The notes beneath the pieces were generated by a model. That model was not told the origin of the DNA and searched no databases. It saw only the letters and a program-made list of their open reading frames with translations. Positions 1 to 7,905 of a stretch of DNA of 64,000 bases are shown one piece after another (within the stretch, counting starts at the first letter, position 1; each line of letters opens with the position of its first letter). This stretch comes from Pseudemcibacter sp038106445 (GTDB lineage Bacteria > Pseudomonadota > Alphaproteobacteria > Sphingomonadales > Emcibacteraceae): assembly GCA_038106445.1 (NCBI GenBank), contig JAYODU010000006.1, positions 1 to 64,000 of the forward strand. The letters are read 5' to 3'. Made by a program: the position numbers and the translations under genes.

Positions 1-5
1 ACCTC

Positions 6-24
6 CATGTAATTAGTTTACATG
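6..24. promoter_or_regulatory. Perfect 7-bp dyad near the left edge
   Basis: The arms CATGTAA and TTACATG flank a 5-base spacer. It lies beyond the stop of the cupin gene and before a terminator-like hairpin. It could be an operator or part of a 3' end belonging to a gene outside the window. Its function is unknown. Confidence 0.3.
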
Positions 25-53
25 AAGAGCCCCACAAGATAGTACATTCCTAC

Positions 54-85
54 AGCCCAATGATTATTCGCTGGGCTTCTTTATT
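54..85 (+). terminator. Rho-independent terminator-like hairpin
   Basis: The stem arms AGCCCA (54-59) and TGGGCT (72-77) enclose a 12-base loop and are followed by TCTTTATT on the + strand. It probably ends a + strand transcript entering from left of the window. It may also separate that transcript from the convergent cupin gene. The stem is short, so confidence is moderate. Confidence 0.5.
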
Positions 86-102
86 ATAAATTAATTTAGT
101 TT

Positions 103-1005
103 TTATTGATAATTAGGATCTTTCCACTTTCCTGCGGTTTTTGATCTTGTCGGCTGAATAAGAACCGGTGGTTCACTTCTTGGGTATCCTTCGCCCCAAT
201 TTACAGGATCGCCTTTCATTTCTACCCTGGCATTTTCCGTATACCAGTCAACCAGATCACCATCACATCTTAATATGAATTCGAAACCATTTTCCTCTCC
301 AGCAACAAAGTCTCCATGACGAATACCCGCCGGTCTAAAGAAATAGCTTCCTTTTTGCATCTTGCCATAATTATATTCAAAATCACCATCAAGCATATAA
401 GCTTCTTCAAACACAGGGTGATGTGCGAGTGGGTGTTCAACCCATCCGGGTTTTGCCCTGATTAATCGTGTATAAAACCCGGTTTCAGCATCACGGTATA
501 AGAGTTTTATAAATAATCCTGGCACCGGTGTTCCGCCACGCTCAAAATCCATCGGGCTTCCGTTATGGGGGTCTTCTACCGCATACCATTCCATTTTGCT
601 TGAACTCATGATCACAAGCTCTGCGTCTTTTGCTTTGTTATCACCGTCTTTATCACCCGGTGTAAACTGCCAATCGCCATATTCTCTAAAGAGGAGAATT
701 TTTGTACCTGGCTGCACTTCGATAGCCGGTGTTAAAACGCCCTTTGGAGCACACCAATAATCGCCATCATTTAATACGCTTTCCCCGATACGCACCTCAC
801 CTTCCAGAACATACCACTCCGTTAACGCAGTATGTAATCCTGATGGTCTTGTCCAAACTGTTCTAAAATCCACTCTCAATGACGCTGAGCCGTCTTCCTC
901 ATCATAACAAAGGTTTTTTTGAACTGCTTCCCCCTCTGAATGTGGTAATTCGGCGGGATGCCATAATAAATCATCTTCATGAACAAATTCTACATGTGGT
1001 CGCAT
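103..1005 (-). CDS. Two-cupin protein (DUF4437-like)
   Basis: A 300-residue protein without signal peptide or membrane segment. Two cupin-like beta-barrel halves can be recognised. The first is around residues 40-110, with EWYVLEGEVRIG and a GDYWCAPKG turn. The second is around residues 170-250, with HPVFEEAYMLDGDFEYNYG and a GSYFFRPAGIRHGD turn. The histidines and glutamates of the second half look able to bind a metal, whereas the first half is poorer in ligands. The start ATG is preceded by an ideal AAGGAG. It is the last gene on the minus strand at the left edge, downstream of the AMDase-like gene and the LysR remnant. The cupin assignment is firm. The reaction is unknown and could be a small-molecule isomerase, dioxygenase or binding role in the catabolic region. 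Confidence 0.7.
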   Translation of the reverse strand: MRPHVEFVHEDDLLWHPAELPHSEGEAVQKNLCYDEEDGSASLRVDFRTVWTRPSGLHTALTEWYVLEGEVRIGESVLNDGDYWCAPKGVLTPAIEVQPGTKILLFREYGDWQFTPGDKDGDNKAKDAELVIMSSSKMEWYAVEDPHNGSPMDFERGGTPVPGLFIKLLYRDAETGFYTRLIRAKPGWVEHPLAHHPVFEEAYMLDGDFEYNYGKMQKGSYFFRPAGIRHGDFVAGEENGFEFILRCDGDLVDWYTENARVEMKGDPVNWGEGYPRSEPPVLIQPTRSKTAGKWKDPNYQ

Positions 1006-1106
1006 ACCTGATCTCCTTTTTAATTTGTTGCATAATTTAACAGTTTAAAATTATAGATAAAAATTAATATTTTTTATTATTACAATAGACGTAAATCTAT
1101 GCATCG

Positions 1107-1271
1107 TTACTCACATAATTTCTTCACCTGTATTGAAACACTCGGTTGCATCAGGTTTAAAATTTCTGCAGCTTTCGCAATACTTCCTGCTTCCGCCACT
1201 TGCAGAAAAATTTCCAACTGCCTTAAGGTTTCCAATCTGGCGAGTAATTTTTTATCAAGCCGTTTTGACAA
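1107..1271 (-). pseudogene. Truncated LysR-type regulator (HTH only)
   Basis: The 54-residue product matches only the N-terminal winged-HTH of LysR regulators: TLRQLEIFLQVAEAGSIAKAAE followed (with one residue between) by LNLMQPSVSIQVKKL. It then ends in Cys-Glu-stop, where a normal protein would continue through the wing, linker helix and a roughly 200-residue effector domain. Downstream sequence in all three frames is not LysR-like. The probable TTG start at 1271 has AAAGGA six bases upstream and follows the AMDase-like stop by about 10 bp, so it once was translated as the next gene of that operon. It is most likely a deletion remnant. A functional stand-alone HTH peptide is less likely but not excluded. 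Confidence 0.7.
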
Positions 1272-1281
1272 TATGTGTCCT

Positions 1282-2028
1282 TTAATGTTTTTCGAGCAGT
1301 TCGCCAAATCCGGAAATTTTATCGTCAATGCCGTAATTTCTAAGCGCATGCCAATAAGTTGCCGTGTTAATCGCAATAACCGGTTTACCTAGTTCCTGCT
1401 CTAATTCGGCGGATAACTTAACTGCTGAAAGATTGGTTCCAACTTGAATGATCGCGTCTACTTCATCAGAGTTCAGTTGATTATAAACGTCATGCGTCGT
1501 TTCGTGTGGCACTTCGGCGATTGCCGTCCAGCTTGGGCATTTCAAACAAATATCGCTTACGCTTTTATATCCATAATCACTGAAGAAATTCTCAACTTCC
1601 TTATTGGCGATCGGGTAATATGGGGACATAAATGCAATTTTCTTAATACCGCCATAAGCTTCCAATGCGGCAATAAGCGATTCAGACCCAATCGATATTT
1701 TTAACCCGGAATAATCCTCTATTTGCTTTTTCCACTTTTTTGCACCTTCTGCCCCGCCATAAAATGTTACAGCTGACATGCCCATTACCAGATAATCCGG
1801 CCCACACGGCAAAACTCCGCGCACCGCATCAATGGTGTTATCGGAAATGATCATGGTGCCTGCCATAAATGTTTCGTCTGAAATCGCGTTCGTATTTTCA
1901 ACATAAATCCGGCTGTAATGATTAGTCACACCATTCGGTCGCATATCATCAAAGTCCGGTTGTACGATTGTGTTGGTAGCTGGTCCTAAGACACCGAATT
2001 TTGCTCTATAACCTAAAACATCTTTCAT
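1282..2028 (-). CDS. Arylmalonate decarboxylase/maleate isomerase family protein lacking the catalytic Cys
   Basis: A cytoplasmic protein of about 248 residues with the two-lobe Asp/Glu racemase-superfamily fold. The first-lobe motif VMGMSAVTFYGG aligns with the MGTSLSFYRG of Bordetella arylmalonate decarboxylase. The second-lobe segment IIQVGTNLS aligns with ILLSCGGLL, so the decarboxylase Cys188 position is Gly here. The Cys pair of maleate cis-trans isomerases is also not at the expected places. A divergent mechanism or a binding role is therefore possible. I chose the ATG at 2028 because AGGTGAG sits 5 bp upstream; a GTG at 2034 is the alternative. In context it may act on an unsaturated or branched dicarboxylate. 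The family call is good and the reaction is unknown. Confidence 0.7.
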   Translation of the reverse strand: MKDVLGYRAKFGVLGPATNTIVQPDFDDMRPNGVTNHYSRIYVENTNAISDETFMAGTMIISDNTIDAVRGVLPCGPDYLVMGMSAVTFYGGAEGAKKWKKQIEDYSGLKISIGSESLIAALEAYGGIKKIAFMSPYYPIANKEVENFFSDYGYKSVSDICLKCPSWTAIAEVPHETTHDVYNQLNSDEVDAIIQVGTNLSAVKLSAELEQELGKPVIAINTATYWHALRNYGIDDKISGFGELLEKH

Positions 2029-2094
2029 TGTCACTCACCTATTTCTTATTTATTCATTTTGATAAATAAATGCCATGAATTTAACACGGCAACC

Positions 2095-2105
2095 ATGACA
2101 TATCG
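2095..2105 (-). promoter_or_regulatory. Shared promoter word CGATATGTCAT
   Basis: On the minus strand the word CGATATGTCAT occurs about 67 bp upstream of the AMDase-like gene. The same 11 bases occur on the + strand at 24101-24111, upstream of the amine oxidase gene. Two occurrences in AT-rich DNA are weak evidence, so this is a candidate only. The rest of the 2035-2222 spacer shows nothing I can name. Confidence 0.2.
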
Positions 2106-2222
2106 CACCCCTTGTATTATTCATTTGTATCGCTTAGTCGACCGAATTCGCGCCAAGAATAGATAACTTGATTAAGTATACTTAAACAGTCAATAAATGT
2201 ACTTCTACTATAAGATAATAAA

Positions 2223-3797
2223 TTATAGTCCTAATGAACCTGGATTTATAAGGCCATTAGGATCCATATGATTTTTAATTTTTTCTACAATATTGAAACT
2301 TTTTTCTTCCAAACCTTCGCGGTAGAGATAAGATTTACCTATTTGTAGATGAATTGCACCTTGATCCATAAATAAATTAATTAATTGTGATCTTATTTTA
2401 TTCACGGCATCTCTGATTTCGAGATTTTCATCAAATCCTTTTAATGATTTAAGATGTTTTTTTTCAACAGTGTTTAAATGAAGCTCTTTTAATTGGTCCT
2501 GCCAAAAGAAAACTGGTTCTATTAATGCGGCATTGGTGCCAACCGTAACATACATATAACCGACACCGATTTCATATTTATCAATAATTTCCTGATTACT
2601 CTCAAAAATCTCATCAACGACTTTATGAAGATCAACGATCTTAGAGTGAGATGTTAACCCATGTACGGGAACCCAACGCTCGCCTTCTGGGCCAACCATA
2701 TTGTTAAGAGGTAAGAACGGGTTAGCATTAACAAGTGTCGGAATGCTGTTCTCGATTTCCTTTCCGCCTGCTTTTAGTGCAATTTCTTTTATCTCTTCCA
2801 TGTCTGCTTTCGCAGAATCCTTATATTTGTTTTCACTGGTCGCATGAAATGAATAAATAACATCATTCATGTATCGTCGACCGGCTACGGCTAGTTTGGT
2901 GCCTTTTTTTACAGCATCGAAAACATTTTCCGATGCTTTTAACACGCTAGATAGATTTTTGATATCTTTTGCGATACTTTCCCGTTTCATTCGTTGTTCT
3001 TGAAGATAAGGATCAAATCCGAAACATTCACTGGCGAGGCCTCGCCTAGAAATCTCACTCATTGCGGGAAGCATATCCTCGTAGTGTTCGAAACTAAAAG
3101 AGCCAAATTCACGGTATTTCGGGTTCGGGATTAGTTTTAATGTGATATGAGCTTTAATGCCAAGCGCACCGGTATCACCAAGGAAAATACCCGTTATATC
3201 AGGGCCATAATGCCTGAAAAAATTGTTGCCACCTTTAACGGAGGCTGATCCCGTACGAATAATGTCGCCATTGGCGGCAATGATCTCTAATCCGATGACG
3301 CTGTCAACGGCGGAACCATATAAACCACTCCCAAAAAAGAGACTGTTTTGACTAACTCCGCCCCCCACTGTGGCGTATAGTCCCGATAATGTTCCCCAAA
3401 AGGGCGGCCTTACATCATGATCTTTGAGGGCCTTATGTATCTGCGACCATGTGCATCCTGCTTCGACGGTGATAAACATGTCTTCCAGATTAATCTCAAT
3501 AATCTTATTCATGTTGCCAATATCGAGCGCGATGGATTTATCATTTGTTGGTAAATATCCACCAGTATAAGACATGCCGCCGCCACGTGGGAAAATGGTA
3601 TATTCTGCTGATGTGATTTCTTTAATGGCCTTGGATAACTCAGTAATATTATCGGGTTTAATAACCGCACGAACTGTATGGTCCGAAATACTATAAACAT
3701 CTTGGGAATAGAACTTGCAGGCATCCTGATCTGTAACGACATTACCGCTAGAGAGAATATCAACTAATTTACTTTTTAGGATGTCAAAATCGCTCAT
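2223..3797 (-). CDS. FAD-linked oxidase (GlcD/VAO superfamily)
   Basis: About 524 residues. The FAD-binding PCMH domain occupies roughly residues 30-210, with PRGGGMSYTGGY, the VEAGCTWSQIH strand and GGGVSQNSLFFGSGLYG. An FAD-oxidase C-terminal domain ends in DPNGLINPGSLGL, as usual in this family. No signal peptide is present. Enzymes of this superfamily oxidise alcohols, hydroxy acids or phenols, including 4-cresol and vanillyl alcohol. The substrate here is unknown. The start at 3797 is preferred because an AGGAG lies 10 bp upstream; the ATG at 3806 would be only one base from it. A Crp/Fnr-type dyad with a matching -10 box lies just upstream (3842-3883), which suggests activation together with other catabolic genes of the region. 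Confidence 0.8.
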   Translation of the reverse strand: MSDFDILKSKLVDILSSGNVVTDQDACKFYSQDVYSISDHTVRAVIKPDNITELSKAIKEITSAEYTIFPRGGGMSYTGGYLPTNDKSIALDIGNMNKIIEINLEDMFITVEAGCTWSQIHKALKDHDVRPPFWGTLSGLYATVGGGVSQNSLFFGSGLYGSAVDSVIGLEIIAANGDIIRTGSASVKGGNNFFRHYGPDITGIFLGDTGALGIKAHITLKLIPNPKYREFGSFSFEHYEDMLPAMSEISRRGLASECFGFDPYLQEQRMKRESIAKDIKNLSSVLKASENVFDAVKKGTKLAVAGRRYMNDVIYSFHATSENKYKDSAKADMEEIKEIALKAGGKEIENSIPTLVNANPFLPLNNMVGPEGERWVPVHGLTSHSKIVDLHKVVDEIFESNQEIIDKYEIGVGYMYVTVGTNAALIEPVFFWQDQLKELHLNTVEKKHLKSLKGFDENLEIRDAVNKIRSQLINLFMDQGAIHLQIGKSYLYREGLEEKSFNIVEKIKNHMDPNGLINPGSLGL

Positions 3798-3841
3798 TCT
3801 TTCCATTCTCCTGAGGGCATAATTATATATTCACTAATCAA

Positions 3842-3883
3842 AGTATAACAGTGTTTATTAAGTCAATGGTGATATTTGTCATT
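3842..3883 (-). promoter_or_regulatory. Class II-like promoter: dyad GGTGAT-ATTT-GTCATT plus -10 TATACT
   Basis: The 16-bp dyad at 3868-3883 has TGAT and GTCA cores four bases apart. On the minus strand a TATACT hexamer (3842-3847) is centred 31 bp from the dyad centre, the spacing expected for a Crp/Fnr-family class II promoter. It reads toward the FAD oxidase gene. It belongs to a set of five similar sites in the window (also near 19882, 23208, 30878 and 32330). Confidence 0.55.
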
Positions 3884-3924
3884 GCACATTTTGCACGGTA
3901 ATTGATCATAAAAGAATATTTATA

Positions 3925-4114
3925 GTGCGGGAACGTGCCGCATTAAGATTGGCTAAAAATGCAGGAACTTCAACATCTCAAGTTACGGATGGGCAGTTCG
4001 AAGAAGTAAAAAATACTTTAATGATGATGAAATTGTGGAAATTATCGGTATTATTTCTTTGTTTGGTTTCTAAACCGTTGGAATTTCACTATTACAACAG
4101 ATATTGAATGTTAG
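3925..4114 (+). pseudogene. Frameshifted carboxymuconolactone decarboxylase/AhpD-like remnant
   Basis: Three reading frames join to give the C-terminal part of a CMD-family protein. Frame one gives RERAALRLAKNAGTSTSQVTDGQFEEVKN. The next frame, from about 4014, gives YFNDDEIVEIIGIISLFGF. The third, from 4073, gives NRWNFTITTDIE before a stop at 4112-4114. This order is the usual end of CMD/AhpD-like proteins, so at least two indels have broken the gene. The N-terminal half with the CxxC/His site is absent. A CMD-family paralogue is intact at 33459-34031. The remnant fills most of the gap between the FAD oxidase and nitrilase-like genes; the rest of 3798-4167 holds only the promoter dyad. Confidence 0.75.
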
Positions 4115-4167
4115 CCACTGCGCTTGCAAAACAAAAATAAATCGAGCGAAAAAACAAGGGTATGATT

Positions 4168-5229
4168 ATGTCAAATGATGAAAAACTCCTCGGACCATCC
4201 TATTATGGAATAGCGCTGCAATCTGCTGTGGATGCTATCAACGATTGTGTTGACCGGGAACAGGCGCAAACTGTCATTAATTCTACTATCAAACGTCTTG
4301 CAAGAGAAGTCGAAGCAAGCAAAAGATTCGTAGGACCTGATAGTAAACTTGTGGTGCTACCTGAATATTTTTTGACGGCATATCCGTTGGGAGACACGAT
4401 AGAAGGGTGGGCGCAAAAAGCCTGTATCCAAATCGACGGACCTGAATATGAAGCCCTTGGAAAAATAGCGCAGGATAACAGTATTTTCCTAGCGGGGAAT
4501 GCATATGAATTGGATGATCATTTTCAGGGGTTATATTTCCAGACTTGTTTTATCATCGGACCAACTGGCAACGTAATTCTTAGATACCGAAGACTTAATA
4601 GTATGTTTGCTCCTACGCCTCATGATGTCTGGGATAAATATTTAGATATCTATGGTATGGACGGTGTTTTCCCTGTAGCAAAAACTGAAATTGGAAATTT
4701 GGCAGCAATTGCTTCTGAGGAAATCTTATACCCCGAGATTGCACGTGCACTTGCCATGAGAGGGGCAGAAATATTTGTTCACTCAACGGGTGAAATGGGG
4801 AACGTCAGTGAAACCCCAAAACAGATCGCCAGAAAGGCGAGAGCGCTAGAGAATTTGGCTTATGTCATTTCGGCAAATTCCGGATCAATTCGTGGACATG
4901 AACTCCCGAAAAGTTCCACAGATGGCCGTTCGGCAGTCATCAATTATAAAGGTCAGGTTATGGTTGAAGCAGGCTGGGGGGAGAATATGACCGCCAATGA
5001 ATGTATTGATCTCAATGCGCTTAGAAAATATCGCCGCAGGCCCGGCATGAGTAATTACCTTGCGCGGCAACGTTTTGAAATGTTTGGCGAAACTTATTCA
5101 AATGAAGGAAGTCACAAAGCCAATTCATTGCTGGCGGAAAATGGAGAGCATATTATTCCGGACCGCGATCATTTCATTTCAGCACAAACAGAAGCAATTG
5201 CAAAACTTGCCAAAAAGAAAATCATATAA
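4168..5229 (+). CDS. Carbon-nitrogen hydrolase (nitrilase superfamily) with altered Cys and Lys positions
   Basis: A cytoplasmic protein of 353 residues with the nitrilase/amidase alpha-beta-beta-alpha fold. The glutamate of the catalytic triad is in LPEYF. The lysine position reads RYRRLN, so it is Arg. The nucleophile position in IASEEILYPE is Ser where ordinary members have Cys (ICYDLRFPE type). Both changes remain in the otherwise conserved context EIARALAMRGAEIF, so this seems to be a distinct subfamily and not random decay. The ATG at 4168 has AAGGG at normal distance; the ATG at 4162 is too close to it. It overlaps the next gene by one base (TAATG), so the two are probably co-translated. 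It may hydrolyse or merely bind an amide or carbamoyl intermediate. Confidence 0.75.
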   Translation: MSNDEKLLGPSYYGIALQSAVDAINDCVDREQAQTVINSTIKRLAREVEASKRFVGPDSKLVVLPEYFLTAYPLGDTIEGWAQKACIQIDGPEYEALGKIAQDNSIFLAGNAYELDDHFQGLYFQTCFIIGPTGNVILRYRRLNSMFAPTPHDVWDKYLDIYGMDGVFPVAKTEIGNLAAIASEEILYPEIARALAMRGAEIFVHSTGEMGNVSETPKQIARKARALENLAYVISANSGSIRGHELPKSSTDGRSAVINYKGQVMVEAGWGENMTANECIDLNALRKYRRRPGMSNYLARQRFEMFGETYSNEGSHKANSLLAENGEHIIPDRDHFISAQTEAIAKLAKKKII

Positions 5230-5897
5230 TGTTTGATCTGCATAGCATATTGCTAATTATACATATTACATTGATGGGCTATTGGCTCGGCGGAGATTTG
5301 GGTGTTTATCTTTCTGCCAATAGAGTTGCCGACCCCTCACTTATTCTTGATGAAAGACTAAGGTTTTTAAAGCTTGCAATGATACTGGATATGGGGCCAA
5401 GAAGCGCTCTTATTTTGATGCTTCCAACAGGATTTCATATGGCCACAAATTACGGGCTCGTGAACTTGTCTAGCCTAAATTTAATGCTGATCTGGATTGG
5501 GGCATTTATTTGGCTCTCATTATGCTGGGCTGTGTTTTTGTTTGAGGATTTATCACTTGGTGAAGTTTTCAGAAAAATTGACCTTAATGTGCGCTTCATA
5601 ATGGCACCGGTTATACTTTTGATCGCACTTTGGGGACTATTTTCAGAGAATTCTGAAATCGGGCTTTGGCTCTCAATAAAATTACTTTTATTTGCAAGTA
5701 TCATAACATTGGGGATTACTTTGCGAATGGTTGTATCTAAATGGGTTATCGGATTTAAACTGCTACGCGAAAATCAATCAATCGATGAAGCCAATGACAT
5801 TATTTTTACAGCCCGACAAAAAGCAAAAAAGCAAGCATTGTCAATTTGGGCATTTGTATTTATTTGCGGATTTCTCGGCGTTACTAAGCTAAGTTAA
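5229..5897 (+). CDS. DUF2269-like integral membrane protein (copy 1)
   Basis: 222 residues with about five or six hydrophobic helices and no signal peptide cleavage site. The first helix carries IIHITLMGYWLGGDLGV, and a conserved cytoplasmic or loop segment reads MGPRSALILMLPTGFHM. The end reads FLGVTKLS. The protein at 30117-30809 is a clear paralogue, with YWLGGEWGV, LPRSAIIWLLPVGFQM and the end FIGVTKPF. The family has no function that I can state. A His-containing first helix would be compatible with haem or quinone contact, but this is speculation. It starts inside the stop of the nitrilase-like gene, so the two are linked. It converges with the LeuD gene, sharing 9 bp at the 3' ends. 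Confidence 0.6.
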   Translation: MFDLHSILLIIHITLMGYWLGGDLGVYLSANRVADPSLILDERLRFLKLAMILDMGPRSALILMLPTGFHMATNYGLVNLSSLNLMLIWIGAFIWLSLCWAVFLFEDLSLGEVFRKIDLNVRFIMAPVILLIALWGLFSENSEIGLWLSIKLLLFASIITLGITLRMVVSKWVIGFKLLRENQSIDEANDIIFTARQKAKKQALSIWAFVFICGFLGVTKLS

Positions 5898-6476
5898 ATA
5901 TGCCCAAGGGCGTCTTTTTCTATCAGATTTTTCAAATTCTTCTATCTTGTTGGAATATGAGAGATTAATGTCAATATCGTCTAATCCTAAAAGAAGCATA
6001 TTTTTGTCGGCAGGGGCGATATCAAAGTCGATATTTTTGTCAATTTTTTGACTTTTTAGTTCAATTGTAATTGTATTATCAACAAGTTTGTCGATTTGAT
6101 TTTTTTGAAGTCTAATCGGTAATATACCATTACGAATGCAATTTTTATAAAAAATTGAGCCGAAAGAAGGCGCGATTATAACTCGAAAACCATACTCATG
6201 TAATGCCCAGACGGCATGTTCTCTGCTGGATCCGCATCCAAAGTTATCACCGCTTAGTAAAATTTGTGAACCTTGATATCGGGAGTCATTTAAAACAAAA
6301 TCTGGGTCGAGTATTCTATTTTTTTCATTTAAATATCGCCATCCAGCAAAAAGTCCGTCGCTTAGCCCTTTTTTCGAAATCTGTTTCATTTCCCTTGAAG
6401 GTATGATCGTATCGGTATCAACGTTTATTCTGAGTAATGGGACTGCTAATGAGATAACTGTTTTAAATCCTGTCAT
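5889..6476 (-). CDS. LeuD-type (de)hydratase small subunit
   Basis: 195 residues of the aconitase-family swivel domain. It starts with VPLLRINVDTDTIIPSREMKQI and has the signature NFGCGSSREHAVWAL. The length matches LeuD. With the large subunit it would add or remove water on a dicarboxylate double bond. It is translationally coupled to leuC by a 4-base ATGA overlap. No leuA or leuB lies nearby. The operon instead carries a lyase of the HMG-CoA family, a TRAP transporter and an MDR reductase. Hydration of citraconate, itaconate or a dialkylmaleate is therefore as likely as 3-isopropylmalate isomerisation. The family call is secure and the substrate is inferred. Confidence 0.85.
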   Translation of the reverse strand: MTGFKTVISLAVPLLRINVDTDTIIPSREMKQISKKGLSDGLFAGWRYLNEKNRILDPDFVLNDSRYQGSQILLSGDNFGCGSSREHAVWALHEYGFRVIIAPSFGSIFYKNCIRNGILPIRLQKNQIDKLVDNTITIELKSQKIDKNIDFDIAPADKNMLLLGLDDIDINLSYSNKIEEFEKSDRKRRPWAYLT

Positions 6477-7888
6477 TGGTCAGCATCCATTTTAGTAGCG
6501 ATGGAAATATGGCCAGCGATCGCCGAGGCAGCAACAGTTTCAGGACTTGCGATATGGGTGCGGGTTTTTGGTCCTTGCCGTCCTTCAAAATTTCGATTTG
6601 TACTGCTTATTACGCGTTCTTCAAATCCGAAGCTTTCGCCGCCCGCAAAAAAACACATTGAACAGCCGCTCTCTCGCCATTCGAACCCGGCATCGATGAA
6701 TATTTTATCGATGCCTTCTTCCTCTGCTTTTCTTTTCACTTCCGTTGAACCCGGTACACAAATAGCACGAACATGTGGCGCGATTTTTTTGTGTTTAAGG
6801 ATTTTTGAAACGCGTCTCAAGTCAGACAAGCGGCTATTGGTGCAGGACCCAATGAAGGCTGCATCAATTTTTAGATTCTCAAGAAAATCCCCTGCTTTCA
6901 AATCCATATAGCTGAGGGCTTTTTTTGCCGCACTCTTAAGATTGGAATCTTGAAAATCTTCGGGCGAGGGAATGGGATCGTAAAATGATATGGACTGTCC
7001 AGGATTGGTACCCCATGAAATAGTGGGTTTTATTACATTGGCGTCAATGACGATTTCCTTATCAAATGTGGCGTCATGATCTGAATTCAGATCTTTCCAA
7101 GAGTTTAAGGCTTCTTCCCATAATTCCTCCTTTGGGGCAAATTGTCTTCCTTTAACATAATCAATTGTTTTCTGATCAACGGCGATCAATCCGGAAAAAG
7201 CACCAAATTCAACGGACATATTGCATAATGTCATGCGCCCTTCCATTGATAATTCATCTATAGCTTCGCCGGAAAACTCAACTACATATCCCACGCCGCC
7301 AAATGCAGTGTGCTTTCCGATTAAATGCAAAATAATATCTTTTGCGGTGACACCGGGTGAACATGTTCCTTCGAACCTAATTAGCATTGATTTTGGTTTT
7401 TCTAATCTAAGTACATTTGTAGCCAGGGCCTGTTCTGTTTCCGTTGAACCTATTCCCCACGCGAGAGCGCCAAATGCACCTTGGGTACAGGTATGACTAT
7501 CCGGACATACGAGTGTTAGTCCGGGAAGGATTATGCCCTGCTCAGGTGATATGACATGCACAATACCCTGTTGATTGTCACCTATATCAAATAACCGAAT
7601 TCCGGCTTTCTGGGTTTTTATTCTTGTTGTTTCGATGAAATTACGCCCATCCGGCATTGATGTGTTGTCGTCTCTGTCTGCATAGGTATCAACGATGTGA
7701 TCCATCGTGCAGAAAACCTTTTCGGGATTGGGTATTTTCCTTCCGGCTTCATCCAATCCAACAAGAGAAATGCTGCCTGTACGTTCATGAAGGAAAATGC
7801 GGTCTATATAAATTAAATCCACACCGTCAGCCAAATTACAAACGGTGTGGATATCCCAGAGTTTTTCAAATAAGGTTTTGGCAACCAT
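6473..7888 (-). CDS. LeuC-type (de)hydratase large subunit
   Basis: About 471 residues of the aconitase family, cytoplasmic, holding a [4Fe-4S] cluster. The cluster cysteines are in VCPDSHTCT, IGSCTNSR and SGCSMCFFAG. The N-terminus KTLFEKLWDIHTV and the PDSHTCTQGAFGALAWGIG segment are typical of LeuC. The ATG at 7888 is preferred; an upstream TTG at 7897 would add three residues. It follows the DUF1838 gene by 17 bp and overlaps leuD, so all three belong to one minus-strand operon that seems to begin at the HMG-CoA-lyase-like gene near 13.7 kb. In related organisms such LeuCD pairs act on isopropylmalate, citraconate/methylmalate or dimethylmaleate. Which one applies here cannot be read from the sequence. 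Confidence 0.87.
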   Translation of the reverse strand: MVAKTLFEKLWDIHTVCNLADGVDLIYIDRIFLHERTGSISLVGLDEAGRKIPNPEKVFCTMDHIVDTYADRDDNTSMPDGRNFIETTRIKTQKAGIRLFDIGDNQQGIVHVISPEQGIILPGLTLVCPDSHTCTQGAFGALAWGIGSTETEQALATNVLRLEKPKSMLIRFEGTCSPGVTAKDIILHLIGKHTAFGGVGYVVEFSGEAIDELSMEGRMTLCNMSVEFGAFSGLIAVDQKTIDYVKGRQFAPKEELWEEALNSWKDLNSDHDATFDKEIVIDANVIKPTISWGTNPGQSISFYDPIPSPEDFQDSNLKSAAKKALSYMDLKAGDFLENLKIDAAFIGSCTNSRLSDLRRVSKILKHKKIAPHVRAICVPGSTEVKRKAEEEGIDKIFIDAGFEWRESGCSMCFFAGGESFGFEERVISSTNRNFEGRQGPKTRTHIASPETVAASAIAGHISIATKMDADQ

Positions 7889-7905
7889 AAGTATCAAACA
7901 ACTTC

